Of a stretch of 64,000 nucleotides of DNA, positions 45,497 to 54,369 are shown one piece after another; position 1 is the first letter of the stretch, and each line of letters starts with the position of its first letter. The notes under the pieces were generated by a model. The model ran no database searches. It was given only the letters and a program-made list of their open reading frames with translations, and had not been told where the DNA came from. The translations under genes and the position numbers were made by a program. Source of the DNA: Rhodobacterales bacterium 56_14_T64 (GTDB lineage: Bacteria > Pseudomonadota > Alphaproteobacteria > Rhodobacterales > Rhodobacteraceae); assembly GCA_002162795.1 (NCBI GenBank), contig MAAY01000057.1, positions 1-64,000 of the forward strand. The letters run 5' to 3'.

Positions 45497-45740
45497 CTTT
45501 GCCTCGTCTAATCAAACGGGCGCGCAATTTTCGACGGGGCTCGCATTGCCATCCGGCGCACCTTGATTGGGCGTAAGATGTAGATCAAGCAGGTTTCACC
45601 ATAGCCAAATGGCCGCGAGCGGCAGGGACCTGAACCTGGGCCCTCTTACGCCGGTGCCCTACCCTTGGTCAATCCTTGACTGGTCTTGCACCGGGACACG
45701 ACATATGAAGGGCAAAGCCGATTTTTCAAAGGACCGCGCC
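45497..45740. other. Gene-free stretch with a tRNA-like relic
   Basis: This divergent interval holds no convincing gene before the fucosyltransferase. On the minus strand, 45611-45664 reads GGTAGGGCACCGGCGTAAGA and later GGTTCAGGTCCCTG, recalling the D-arm to T-arm part of a tRNA, but it lacks a good anticodon stem and acceptor, so it is at most a relic. Confidence 0.35.
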
Positions 45741-46586
45741 GTGATCACTGCTCGCCTGCATGGACGACTGGGAAACCAGATGTTTCAATATGCCGCTGCT
45801 GCCGGGCTGGCTGCGCGCCACAACGTGCCCGTGGCGCTGGATACGCGCGGTGCGCTTTCGCGGGGCGAAGGCATACCAACACGGGTGTTTGATCTGGATC
45901 TGGCAGACCCCACTGAACTGCCGCCGCTGAAACAACAGGCTCCGGTACGGTACGCATTGTGGCGTGCCTCGGGTACTGCCCCACGTTTTCGTCGTGAGCG
46001 GGGATTGGGCTATAACCCCGCGATCGAGAGCTGGAGGGATGGGTGTTATCTGCACGGGTATTGGCAGTCCGAGCGGTACTTCTCCCATATCGAAAACCAG
46101 ATCCGCGCGGCGTTTACCTTTCCCGAGTTCTCTAATTCCCAGAACGCCGAAATGGCGGATCGCATAGCGGGTGGTACCGCAATCTCGCTGCATGTGCGGC
46201 GCGGCGATTATCTGACCTTTGCAGCACATGTTCTGTGTGATCAGGCCTATTATGAGGCGGCTCTGGAGCGGGTGCTGGACGGATTGCAGGGTGATCCCAC
46301 CGTCTACGTCTTCTCGGATGATCCGCAGTGGGCCAAGGACAACCTGCCGCTGCCTTGCAACAAGGTTGTAGTGGATTTCAACGGTTCGGAAACCGATTTT
46401 GAAGACCTGCGCCTGATGAGCCTGTGCCAACACAACATCATCGGCAACAGCTCGTTTTCCTGGTGGGGAGCCTGGCTGAATCAGAACCCTGACAAGCGTG
46501 TGGCCGGGCCTGCCAGCTGGTTCGGCGACCCCGCGCTGAGCAACCCGGATATCCTGCCTGCCAGCTGGATCAAGATCAGCGCTTGA
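45741..46586 (+). CDS. Alpha-1,2-fucosyltransferase (GT11)
   Basis: The 281-residue protein has the GT11 landmarks: RLHGRLGNQMFQYA at the N-terminus, SLHVRRGDYLTF (HxRRGDY, GDP-fucose binding), VYVFSDDPQWAK and NSSFSWWGAWL. It would add fucose in alpha-1,2 linkage to a surface glycan. I start at GTG 45741, with AAAGGA about 7 bases upstream, because the family begins right before the GxxGNQMFQ motif; an ATG at 45705 adds 12 residues. It is a lone glycosyltransferase with no GDP-fucose genes near. Confidence 0.85.
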   Translation: MITARLHGRLGNQMFQYAAAAGLAARHNVPVALDTRGALSRGEGIPTRVFDLDLADPTELPPLKQQAPVRYALWRASGTAPRFRRERGLGYNPAIESWRDGCYLHGYWQSERYFSHIENQIRAAFTFPEFSNSQNAEMADRIAGGTAISLHVRRGDYLTFAAHVLCDQAYYEAALERVLDGLQGDPTVYVFSDDPQWAKDNLPLPCNKVVVDFNGSETDFEDLRLMSLCQHNIIGNSSFSWWGAWLNQNPDKRVAGPASWFGDPALSNPDILPASWIKISA

Positions 46587-46617
46587 GGCGGATCGTAAGT
46601 TGACTCAACGTTAGGTT

Positions 46618-46633
46618 GTTTCGCGCGCGAAAC
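46618..46633. repeat. 16-bp perfect palindrome between convergent genes
   Basis: GTTTCGCGCGCGAAAC is self-complementary. It lies 31 bases after the fucosyltransferase stop and 55 before the RluA-type stop. Without a T-run its use as terminator is uncertain. Confidence 0.6.
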
Positions 46634-46688
46634 ATATTATGTGAAGCCACATCCGGAAATCACGACACAGGGCCACGCCTGATTGAGT

Positions 46689-47342
46689 TTAAAAGTCAGG
46701 CTTGGCGCGGAACTTGATCGATTGGCTGGTTTCAGGATGCTTGACCCGCAACTCCTGCGAATGCAGCATCATCCGGTCATGTTCCCGCGCCTCCCCAACA
46801 GCATACAGCGGGTCCCCCAGAATAGGATGCCCCAGCGCCAGCATATGCACCCGCAGCTGATGTGTACGTCCCGTCTTTGGCGACAGACGGACGCGGGTTT
46901 CATTGTCGCCGTATTTGACCACATTCCAATCCGTGATCGACGCCTTGCCGGTGTTATGACAAACCATCTGCCGTGGCCGGTTGGGCCAGTCCACGATCAG
47001 CGGCAGATCAACTGTCCCGGCTCGCGGCTCTACCCGGCCCTCGACACGAGCGACATACACCTTACGGGTGGTGCGTTGTTCAAACTGCATCGACAGGTTC
47101 CGCTGTGCGTGTGGCGTCAGGCCAAACACAATCACACCCGAGGTATCGCGGTCCAACCGATGCACCAGCAGCGCCTCGGGGAACGCCACCTGCACCCGCG
47201 TCAGCAGGCAATCGGCCAGGTGCTCTCCCCTGCCCGGCACGGACAACAATCCGGCAGGTTTGTTCACCACCACAATCTGGGCGTCGGTATGCAGGAACTC
47301 CAGAGGGTCCTGCGGCGGGGTATATTCGCTTGATACTGCCAT
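46689..47342 (-). CDS. RluA family pseudouridine synthase
   Basis: A 217-residue synthase with the catalytic Asp in LLVHRLDRDTSGVIVFG, preceded by IVVVNKPAGLLSVPG, and closing RLSPKTGRTHQLRVHMLALGHPILGDPLY. It lacks the S4 domain found in RluC/D and is short, like RluA or TruC. Target RNA not determined. The start at 47342 (MAVSSEYT) is chosen; the longer frame to 47549 overlaps the divergent NTF2-like gene. Confidence 0.9.
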   Translation of the reverse strand: MAVSSEYTPPQDPLEFLHTDAQIVVVNKPAGLLSVPGRGEHLADCLLTRVQVAFPEALLVHRLDRDTSGVIVFGLTPHAQRNLSMQFEQRTTRKVYVARVEGRVEPRAGTVDLPLIVDWPNRPRQMVCHNTGKASITDWNVVKYGDNETRVRLSPKTGRTHQLRVHMLALGHPILGDPLYAVGEAREHDRMMLHSQELRVKHPETSQSIKFRAKPDF

Positions 47343-47448
47343 AAGCGCCTGCCTAGCGCCTGCGGACAGCGGGGGCAAGTTCCCGTCACGTCGTGCTTGT
47401 CGGATCGGCCTGCCCGCCGCAGGATCATGCAAAACGGGAGAGAATGAT

Positions 47449-47859
47449 ATGCATCCAACAATCAGCCGCATGATGGAAGTGGTGGCCAAGGGCGACGACA
47501 GCCTAATCGCAGACCTGCTGGCCGAAGATGTTCGGTTTCTGCCGCCCACCTACTGGAAAACCTGGACTGGTCGTGAACCAGTGGCAGCGGTTCTGGGGCA
47601 TGTCGGCAAGGTGTTCAGCGATTTCCGCTATCGCCGGGTCATGGGCGACGGCAACGATTGGGCGCTGGAATTCGAGTGCAAGGTCGGCGTTCTGGACGCT
47701 GTTGGCGTCGATCTGATCACCCTGAACAGCAACGGGGTGATCCAGCAGTTCGAGGTCGCAATGCGCCCTTACAAATCCGTCGGTGCGTTGCGTGAAGCGA
47801 TGAATGCACGGGTGATGACGGATGCGCGGTTTTTGAAGTTTCGCGACGCACTGAAGTGA
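47449..47859 (+). CDS. SnoaL/NTF2-like protein
   Basis: The 136-residue protein follows the NTF2-like plan: an N-terminal helix pair (RMMEVVAKGDDSLIADLLAEDVRFLPP) and a curved sheet (WALEFECKVGVLDAVGVDLITLNSNGVIQQFEVAMRPYKSV). Typical 'GREPVAAVLGHVGKVF' segment. Function open: members bind or isomerise small hydrophobic molecules. GGGAGAG precedes the ATG at 47449; the frame further upstream overlaps the pseudouridine synthase. It overlaps the next start by 4 bases (GTGA). Confidence 0.8.
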   Translation: MHPTISRMMEVVAKGDDSLIADLLAEDVRFLPPTYWKTWTGREPVAAVLGHVGKVFSDFRYRRVMGDGNDWALEFECKVGVLDAVGVDLITLNSNGVIQQFEVAMRPYKSVGALREAMNARVMTDARFLKFRDALK

Positions 47860-48554
47860 TCGCGCCGGACCAGCTCCTGCGCCTACCACTATTACCTGTG
47901 CTCCTGGCGCAGGCCCTTTGGGTGCGCCACCGCGCGCAACTGTTGCCGGAACCCAAAGGCCTGCGGTCCGGAACTTTTGGCGACGGCCCACCGCTGCGGC
48001 TGTTGATCCTGGGCGACAGCTCAGCAGCCGGAGTTGGCGCCCAGACCCAGAGTGAAGGCCTGAGTGGACAGTTGGCGGCCCAGCTGGCGACACGGTATCA
48101 GGTGACTTGGCAGCTGGAGGCCAGCACCGGTGAAACAACCCGAACCGCACTGGCCCGGCTGCAGGCTATGCACACCCAAACATTCGACTGCGCGGTCGTT
48201 GTACTGGGGGTCAACGATGTCACTCGCGCTACTACCAAGGCTCAGTTTGTCGCCCGGCAATCCGCTCTGTGGCAGTTGCTGACAGATCGATTTGGAGTGC
48301 GCCAGATCGTATCATCAGGAGTGCCGCCGATGCAGAAATTTCCGCTGCTCCCCCAACCTTTGGCTTGGGCATTGGGCCGACAGGCTGCGCGGTTGGATGA
48401 CGGGTTGGCGGCGCTGGCCGCCAAATCCGCTGGCGTCAGCCACTTGCCAATGTCGCTGCCACAGGATTCTGACCTGGCTGCGTCGGACGGCTTTCATCCC
48501 GGACCCAAAGCTTACGCGATGTGGGCCGAGTCTCTGGCGCAGGAAATCCAGTAA
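47856..48554 (+). CDS. SGNH/GDSL hydrolase
   Basis: A 232-residue esterase-like protein: block I LLILGDSSAAGVGA (nucleophile Ser), block III VVLGVNDV (Gly/Asn oxyanion), block V ASDGFHPG (Asp-His pair). The N-terminal hydrophobic stretch LLRLPLLPVLLAQALWV may be a membrane anchor. It starts with GTG overlapping the previous stop. Substrate unknown; lysophospholipase and acetylesterase activities are common in the family. Confidence 0.88.
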   Translation: MIAPDQLLRLPLLPVLLAQALWVRHRAQLLPEPKGLRSGTFGDGPPLRLLILGDSSAAGVGAQTQSEGLSGQLAAQLATRYQVTWQLEASTGETTRTALARLQAMHTQTFDCAVVVLGVNDVTRATTKAQFVARQSALWQLLTDRFGVRQIVSSGVPPMQKFPLLPQPLAWALGRQAARLDDGLAALAAKSAGVSHLPMSLPQDSDLAASDGFHPGPKAYAMWAESLAQEIQ

Positions 48555-48563
48555 CTTCCCGCC

Positions 48564-49469
48564 CTAAGCAGGCTTGCTGCTGCGCATCTGTTTGACCAGC
48601 GACACTGAATAGATCACCAGCGCGGCCCAGATCATTGGGAAGGCAACCATGCGCGCACCGTCGAACTCTTCTCCAAAGGCAAAAACAGCGATCAGGAAAA
48701 TCATCGTTGGGGCGATGTATTGCAGAATCCCGATGGTCGACAATCGCAGCAGTTTAGCGCCGTTTGCATAGGTAATCAGAGGCACCGCCGTGGCAACACC
48801 ACATCCCAACAGCAGCGCGATGTTCATGCCGCTATCGCCCATATGTCCAGTCCCGGTGATCGAAAGATAAATCACATAGCCCAGCGCCACCGGCAGCAGG
48901 ATTAGCACTTCGAGCATAAAGCCCTGGTTGGGTCCAACCGGCAGTGATTTCTTGAAAAAGGCGTAAAAACCCCAGGATAGGGTCAATCCAACGGCCACCA
49001 GCGGCAATCCTCCGGCAGCTACGGTCAAAACCACCACCGCTCCAGCGGCCAGCGCAATCGCTACCATCTGTATTCGGTTGGGCCGTTCGCCCAGCAACAT
49101 CGATCCCAGAAGGACGCTGAACAGAGGGTTGATGTAGTAGCCCAATGCGGCATCCAAAGCATGGCCGTTGGCAATCGACCAAACGTAGATCCCCCAGTTG
49201 ACCGAGATCAGCGCCGCCGTAACACAGGCCATCAGAAGCGTCTTGGGACTGCGCAGCGCTGCCTTCAGATCCTTGGTGCGGCGCAGCACGATCAGCAACA
49301 CACCCGCCACCGGTACCGACCAGATCACCCGATGCGCCACAACCTCAGCCGCCGGGATGTGCGACAGTGCCTTCATGTACAGTGGCAACAGGCCCCACAT
49401 CACATAGGCGGACAGGGCAAAAGCCAATCCGCGCAGGCTATCGGTATTGTTGGGGTTGGGGGATGACAT
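48564..49469 (-). CDS. rarD: EamA family transporter RarD
   Basis: The 301-residue protein has about ten membrane helices. GLAFALSAYVMWGLLPLYMKAL, HRVIWSVP, ALGYYINPLFSVLLGSMLLGERPN and LLRLSTIGILQYIAPTMIFLIAVFAFGE are RarD signatures. The name comes from a chloramphenicol-sensitive phenotype, but real cargo is unknown. AGGAAAGCCTG precedes the ATG. It converges with the SGNH gene, 9 bases apart. Confidence 0.9.
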   Translation of the reverse strand: MSSPNPNNTDSLRGLAFALSAYVMWGLLPLYMKALSHIPAAEVVAHRVIWSVPVAGVLLIVLRRTKDLKAALRSPKTLLMACVTAALISVNWGIYVWSIANGHALDAALGYYINPLFSVLLGSMLLGERPNRIQMVAIALAAGAVVVLTVAAGGLPLVAVGLTLSWGFYAFFKKSLPVGPNQGFMLEVLILLPVALGYVIYLSITGTGHMGDSGMNIALLLGCGVATAVPLITYANGAKLLRLSTIGILQYIAPTMIFLIAVFAFGEEFDGARMVAFPMIWAALVIYSVSLVKQMRSSKPA

Positions 49470-49487
49470 CAGGCTTTCCTTCCAGCG

Positions 49488-49919
49488 TCAGCTCAAAGCA
49501 ACATCAAACAGCAGCGCTGCAATCACCAGGCAAAGCGGGCCGTATAGATTTTGGTCGAGACGGGCAAAAGGTTGCTCGGGCACCATTGCGCGCCAGTGCG
49601 GCACATAGGCGGCAAGCCCGCGTGCCGAAAATACAATGATCATCGCAACCAGCAGAATTCGATACATTTGCGGCAGCAGAAAACCCGGCATCATCCCGGC
49701 AAAGGCCAGCACAACATGGGCCGCCCCGGTAAGTACAACCGCAACCAAAAGGCTGGCCAACCGTGGCGGCATGGACTGGATGTCCTTGCTGCCCACCACG
49801 GTTCTAGCCAGGGTTTTCTCATCCCCTTTGGGCCAATGGCTACCCAAGGCCCAAAGCAGATGCAGAGCAGCAATAAGCAGCAGTACAATTGCAACGATTA
49901 TTGCGCTGAAAGGCATCAT
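49488..49919 (-). CDS. DUF3995 membrane protein
   Basis: A 143-residue protein with about four membrane helices and the DUF3995 pattern: LLLIAALHLLWALGSHWP, LLVAVVLTGAAHVVLAFAGM, ILLVAMIIVFSARGLAAYVP and the C-terminal ARLDQNLYGPLCLVIAALLF. The RGxxxY segment and the 'LD...Y.PLC' end are characteristic. Function unknown. It lies 18 bases upstream of rarD on the same strand and may be co-transcribed. Confidence 0.82.
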   Translation of the reverse strand: MMPFSAIIVAIVLLLIAALHLLWALGSHWPKGDEKTLARTVVGSKDIQSMPPRLASLLVAVVLTGAAHVVLAFAGMMPGFLLPQMYRILLVAMIIVFSARGLAAYVPHWRAMVPEQPFARLDQNLYGPLCLVIAALLFDVALS

Positions 49920-49987
49920 GTGGAGGGCTTTCTATTTGACTATGCTGCCGCATGGCTCTCACCAAACGGCAGCACATTCAACAGAAA

Positions 49988-52438
49988 TCAGACCTTCACG
50001 CGCTCGGACTTAGGATCATACATCGGCTTCAACGAAGCCTCGGCTTTTACCCGTGTCCCCATCACGTCGATCTCATAACTCGATCCCAGCACATCCGCAG
50101 CGCTTTCACCCTCACATGGCACATAACCCATGCCGATGGCTGCACCCAGCGTGTGACCGTAGTTGCCCGAGCTGATGTAGCCTACAATCTCGCCGTCGCG
50201 GAGCAGCGGTTCGTTGTGGTACAACAGCGGTTCGGGATCACTCAGCTTGAACTGCAGCATGCGGTTCTTGGGTCCGGTCTCTTTGCGTTCTAGCACCGCC
50301 GCCTTGCCGATGAAGTCTGGCTTGTCCGTCTTGACCGCAAAGCCAAGGCCAGCATCGATCACGTGGTCCTCGCAGGTGATGTCATGACCAAAGTGGCGAA
50401 ACCCCTTTTCGATCCGGGCGCTGTCCATCATGTGCATTCCACACAGCTTTAACCCCATGTCCTGCCCTGCCTCAAACAGAGTCTCAAAGGCATGGCCTGC
50501 CATTTCTGTCGGAATGTACAGCTCCCAGCCCAGTTCTCCGACATAGGTCACCCGATGCACGCGGGCGAGGCCCATGCCCAGTTCGATCTCCTGTGCAGTA
50601 CCAAAGGGGTTCACTGCGTTCGAAAAATCATTGGGCGACACTTTGTTCAGCAAGGCACGGGCATTGGGCCCCATCACCGCCAGCACGCCCTCGCCTGCGG
50701 TGACATCGGTGATCACCACGCGATGGTCGCCCAGATGACGGTTCAACCATGTCTGATCAACCAGTCGAGTGATGGCCGGTGTCACCACCAGATAAACAGT
50801 TTCCGACAGGCGGGTCACGGTGACATCCGCCTCGATGCCACCCCGCGGGTTCAGAAACTGAGTATAGACAATTTTGCCCACCGGCACCGACAGATTGGCG
50901 CCACAGACATAGTTCAAAAACGCCTCGGCATCGGGGCCTTCGACCCGCAGTTTGCCAAACGATGACATGTCGTACATACCAACGTTTTCGCGCACAGCAC
51001 GGTGTTCTGCAGCTGAGTTTTCGAACCAGTTCTGCCGTTTCCAGCTATACTGATATTCTCGTTCCTGGCCTTCATTGGCAAACCAGTTGGCGCGTTCCCA
51101 GCCGCCCAGTTCGCCCATCACGGCGCCTTGCGCCATCAACTCGTGATGAAACGGCGTACGACGCACCCCGCGTGCGGTGGCCTTTTGCCGGTACGGGAAA
51201 TGATCGGCATAGAGCAGACCCAAGGTTTCCTTGGAGCGCTCAAACAGATAGGTTTTGTTGCCCTGAAACGGGTGCATCCGGCTGATGTCCACATCGCCCA
51301 GATCAAACGGTTTCTGCCCCTCATCCATCCACTGCGCCAGCGCCATACCAGCACCGCCAGCTGACTGGATGCCAATCGAGTTAAAGCCAGCCGCAACCCA
51401 GACGTTATCCATCTCAGGCGCTTGGCCCAGATGATAGGCATCGTCCGGGGTAAAGCTCTCAGGCCCGTTAAAGAAGGTATGAATACCGGCCTCTGCCAGC
51501 ATCGGCATCCGCTCACAGGCGGCCTCGAGGATCGGCTCAAAGTGATCGAAATCTTCGGGCAGCTGGTCGAATTCAAACTGTTCGGAAATGCCTTCCATGC
51601 CCCAAGGTTTGGCATTGGGCTCAAACGCGCCCAGCAGGATCTTGCCGGCGTCTTCCTTGTAGTAAGCACATTCGTCCGGCACCCGCAGCACCGGCATCTG
51701 GGTCAGGCCGGGAATGGCCTCGGTGACAATGTAGAAATGTTCGCAGGCGTGCAGCGGGACATTGGTGCCAGCCATCTTGCCAACCTCGCGGCCCCACATA
51801 CCGGCACAGTTCACCACCATGTCAGCTTCGATATGACCTTGCTGCTGGCCATCGTCGCTGACCCAGTCCACACCTGTCACCCGGCGGCCCTGCTTGGCCA
51901 TGCCGGTCACCTTGATACGCTCCTTGATCAGCGCACCGTTCTGCCGTGCACCCTTGGCCAGCGCCAGCGCGATATTGCCCGGGTCCGCCTGCCCATCAGT
52001 CGGCAGCCAGACACCGCCGGTTACCCCATCAAGGTTCAAATGTTCGTAGCGCTGTTTGACCTCGGCTGGAGAAAGCTCCTCGGCAGGCACACCAAAAGCC
52101 CGCGCCATGGCAGCACTGCGGCACAGCTCTTCGCGGCGTTCCTCGGTCAATGCGACTGAGATCGATCCAACCTGTCGCATGCCGGTTGCAACACCGGTCT
52201 CTTCTTCCAGTCCCCGGTACAATTCCGCAGAATAACGCGCCAATTTGGTCATGTTGGAACTGGCTCGCAGCTGACCAATCAGCCCAGCCGCATGCCAGGT
52301 GGTGCCCGAAGTCAGCTGTTTGCGTTCCAGCAGCACCACGTCCTTCCAGCCCAGTTTGGCCAAATGATAGGCCACCGAACAGCCGATAACGCCACCGCCG
52401 ATAATCACCACACGGGCCTTGTTAGGAAGATCGCTCAT
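49988..52438 (-). CDS. FAD-dependent oxidoreductase, dimethylglycine/sarcosine dehydrogenase type, with GcvT domain
   Basis: An 816-residue protein. Residues about 1-390: DAO-type flavin domain (VVIIGGGVIGCSVAYHLAKLG, LLERKQLTSGTTWHAAGLIG with the His/Trp next to the flavin). The C-terminal ~400 residues are an aminomethyltransferase (GcvT)-like domain (VRENVGMYDMSSFGKLRVEGPDAEAFLNYV; GELGWELYIP; CEDHVIDAGLGFAVKTDK). This layout is that of dimethylglycine or sarcosine dehydrogenases, which demethylate betaine breakdown products and pass the one-carbon unit to THF. The regulator gene directly upstream supports a role in methylamine or betaine catabolism. Exact substrate not fixed. Confidence 0.88.
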   Translation of the reverse strand: MSDLPNKARVVIIGGGVIGCSVAYHLAKLGWKDVVLLERKQLTSGTTWHAAGLIGQLRASSNMTKLARYSAELYRGLEEETGVATGMRQVGSISVALTEERREELCRSAAMARAFGVPAEELSPAEVKQRYEHLNLDGVTGGVWLPTDGQADPGNIALALAKGARQNGALIKERIKVTGMAKQGRRVTGVDWVSDDGQQQGHIEADMVVNCAGMWGREVGKMAGTNVPLHACEHFYIVTEAIPGLTQMPVLRVPDECAYYKEDAGKILLGAFEPNAKPWGMEGISEQFEFDQLPEDFDHFEPILEAACERMPMLAEAGIHTFFNGPESFTPDDAYHLGQAPEMDNVWVAAGFNSIGIQSAGGAGMALAQWMDEGQKPFDLGDVDISRMHPFQGNKTYLFERSKETLGLLYADHFPYRQKATARGVRRTPFHHELMAQGAVMGELGGWERANWFANEGQEREYQYSWKRQNWFENSAAEHRAVRENVGMYDMSSFGKLRVEGPDAEAFLNYVCGANLSVPVGKIVYTQFLNPRGGIEADVTVTRLSETVYLVVTPAITRLVDQTWLNRHLGDHRVVITDVTAGEGVLAVMGPNARALLNKVSPNDFSNAVNPFGTAQEIELGMGLARVHRVTYVGELGWELYIPTEMAGHAFETLFEAGQDMGLKLCGMHMMDSARIEKGFRHFGHDITCEDHVIDAGLGFAVKTDKPDFIGKAAVLERKETGPKNRMLQFKLSDPEPLLYHNEPLLRDGEIVGYISSGNYGHTLGAAIGMGYVPCEGESAADVLGSSYEIDVMGTRVKAEASLKPMYDPKSERVKV

Positions 52439-52522
52439 GACATTGCTCCAGACTTCGAATTCAGCCCCAGCTTGCCATGCCCCGGATTAGAGAAATGCGT
52501 CATTTCCGCCAAGTTTTGACGG

Positions 52523-53536
52523 TTATCCTCCAACTTCAGGACTGACATCAGGCTCTCGCCCCGCTGACCGTCGACGATTACGAAGGGCCAGCGGGCTGAG
52601 GCCAAACTGGGCTTTGTACTGCCCGGAAAAACCACTGGGAAAGCCACAGGCTAGGCCAATCTCACTCACACTAAGGCTAGTATTGAGCAGCAGGTTGTTG
52701 GCCTTGCTCAGCCGCATTTCACGGTAAAACCTGTTGGGCGTGGTGTTCAGGCTGGTCTTGAACTTACGTTCAAGCGAGCGGGCAGAAATACCAACCCGTG
52801 TACCCAACTGCGAAATTGGCACCGGGTCTTCGATATTCTCCTGCATGATGCAGATGCACCGATCGAGATCCGAATCGCCGGAAGCCCCCGCCCGAGCACC
52901 GCCAAATGGCTGTCGGGTCGAGAAATCACGGATCTTGTCGTGCAGCAGCACATTGGTCACCGTCAGCAAGCTTGCAGCCGAGATATGCCGCCCCATCAGG
53001 GCCAGCACCACATCCATGGTGGCGCCCATACCCGCGCAGGTCACAATCCGCCCGTCTTCGCTGGCCAATGCTGTACCCGCCTCAAACAGCCCGCCGCGCT
53101 CTCGCAACAGCGCCGAGTTTTCCCAATGGGTAGACAGGTGCTGCGCTGCGCCGCCTTGATCCTTGATGTAGCGGCTGGCGGCCTCGGCCAAGAGAAACAC
53201 CTGCGCCCCGCGATAGGTATAAGCCGAGATCAGCCCCGGCAACGACAGCGCCGGGGAGTCGGGGTCACTGTTGCCAATCACAAAGACGTAGTCGGCACTG
53301 GGCCTGTCCACAAAGGGGGCCGAATTGACAAACGCCTCGCACCGGCTTTCCACCATGCCCCCTTTGGCGGATCGATAGGTCCAGTCAAACGGTGGCTGCG
53401 CAGCAATCCGATTGGCGATGCGCAGGGCATCAACAATGGCGGCGACCTCAAGCAACACAAATCCATCGGCAACGATAATGTCGATCTGCCAACTACTAGA
53501 GGCTTGCGGGGCGCTGATGTTGGTGGGATTAGGCAT
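52523..53536 (-). CDS. GlxA family transcriptional regulator (DJ-1/PfpI + AraC HTH)
   Basis: A 337-residue regulator. The N-terminal DJ-1/PfpI-like domain (IDIIVADGFVLLEVAAIVDALRIAN, GGLFEAGTALASEDGRIVTCAGMGA) is followed by two AraC HTH motifs (ISQLGTRVGISARSLERKFK; SVSEIGLACGFPSGFSGQYKAQFG). Relatives such as GbdR and CdhR sense betaine or carnitine products. The 84-base gap to the dehydrogenase suggests direct control of it. The start at 53536 (MPNPTNIS) avoids a longer frame that crosses the divergent promoter. Confidence 0.88.
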   Translation of the reverse strand: MPNPTNISAPQASSSWQIDIIVADGFVLLEVAAIVDALRIANRIAAQPPFDWTYRSAKGGMVESRCEAFVNSAPFVDRPSADYVFVIGNSDPDSPALSLPGLISAYTYRGAQVFLLAEAASRYIKDQGGAAQHLSTHWENSALLRERGGLFEAGTALASEDGRIVTCAGMGATMDVVLALMGRHISAASLLTVTNVLLHDKIRDFSTRQPFGGARAGASGDSDLDRCICIMQENIEDPVPISQLGTRVGISARSLERKFKTSLNTTPNRFYREMRLSKANNLLLNTSLSVSEIGLACGFPSGFSGQYKAQFGLSPLALRNRRRSAGREPDVSPEVGG

Positions 53537-53610
53537 GACATAAGTCCTAGAACATCCCCAGTGAAACCCGCAATGATAATTCAGGCATCGTCGAGCAACG
53601 GAACAAAGAT

Positions 53611-53913
53611 ATGGTGATCGGTTTTTCCTGGCAAGCTGCAACGCTGTACCTGATGGTGATCAACAGTCTGACCATCCTGCTATTTGCCGTCGACAAACGC
53701 CGAGCGCGACGTCGGCAATGGCGGATACCAGAGCGAACCTTGCTGGTTTTCTGCCTTGTTGGTGGAACCATCGGAGCCTATTGGGCGCGCGGAAAATTTC
53801 GCCACAAAACCCGAAAACAACCCTTTTCAACGTTATTGCTCAGCATCGCCGTACTGCAGGTCCTTGTTATCGCATGGGCTATTTGGCTAATGCTATCGGG
53901 AAAATACCTCTGA
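53611..53913 (+). CDS. DUF1294 membrane protein
   Basis: The 100-residue protein has two or three membrane helices and the DUF1294 signature: NSLTILLFAVDKRRARRRQWRIPERTLL, GGTIGAYWARGKFRHKTRK. The motif DKRRA...R.PE..L is diagnostic. Function unknown. It overlaps the 3' end of the convergent GAF gene by 21 bases, an antisense overlap that may matter for expression. Confidence 0.85.
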   Translation: MVIGFSWQAATLYLMVINSLTILLFAVDKRRARRRQWRIPERTLLVFCLVGGTIGAYWARGKFRHKTRKQPFSTLLLSIAVLQVLVIAWAIWLMLSGKYL

Positions 53914-54345
53914 CAAAATACCTGTCAGCGCATCAGCATCCTGCTGTGAAAACGCATTTGGCGAATTGCTGTCGATGTCAAAGACTCCGATCAGAGTGCC
54001 GATAGCGTTAAAGACCGGCAGCACCAGTTCCGACCGGGTCGAACTTGCGCATGCAATATGTCCGGGAAATGCCTCAACATCCGCAACCAATTGAACCTCA
54101 CCGGTGCGAGCCGCAGCGCCACAGACCCCACGCGAAAATGGGATTTTCAGGCAGCCGTGACCGCCCTGATATGGGCCTATCTTCAACAGGCCGGGTTCAG
54201 TGACACGGTAAAATCCGGTCCAGTCAAAGCGGTCATCGCTGTGGTGCACCTCGCATGCGACAGTGGCCATCAGCGCCACTTCATCCGTTTCTCCTTCGGT
54301 CAGGGCAGCAATGGTCTTGGCAAGGAAAGTGTAGTCGACACGCAT
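53893..54345 (-). CDS. msrC: Free methionine-(R)-sulfoxide reductase (GAF domain)
   Basis: A 150-residue single-GAF-domain protein. The three cysteines used by fRMsr are all present: HGCLKIPFSRGVCG (first two) and GHIACASSTRSELVLP (third), together with DWTGFYRV and the C-terminal GVFDIDS. It would reduce free Met-R-sulfoxide with thioredoxin. It is about as long as E. coli MsrC. It follows the thiolase gene on the same strand after copy 4 of the 3'-end element. Confidence 0.88.
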   Translation of the reverse strand: MRVDYTFLAKTIAALTEGETDEVALMATVACEVHHSDDRFDWTGFYRVTEPGLLKIGPYQGGHGCLKIPFSRGVCGAAARTGEVQLVADVEAFPGHIACASSTRSELVLPVFNAIGTLIGVFDIDSNSPNAFSQQDADALTGILSEVFSR

Positions 54346-54369
54346 ATTAGAGCCTTTGGGGTAGAGGGC

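Noticed and set aside
45611-45664. Intact tRNA gene on the minus strand
   Set aside because: D-arm and T-arm resemblance only; no 7-bp acceptor stem, no CCA and no sound anticodon stem-loop.
52439-52522. Possible glycine riboswitch before the dehydrogenase with GcvT domain
   Set aside because: The gap is only 84 bases and shows no tandem aptamer-like pattern.
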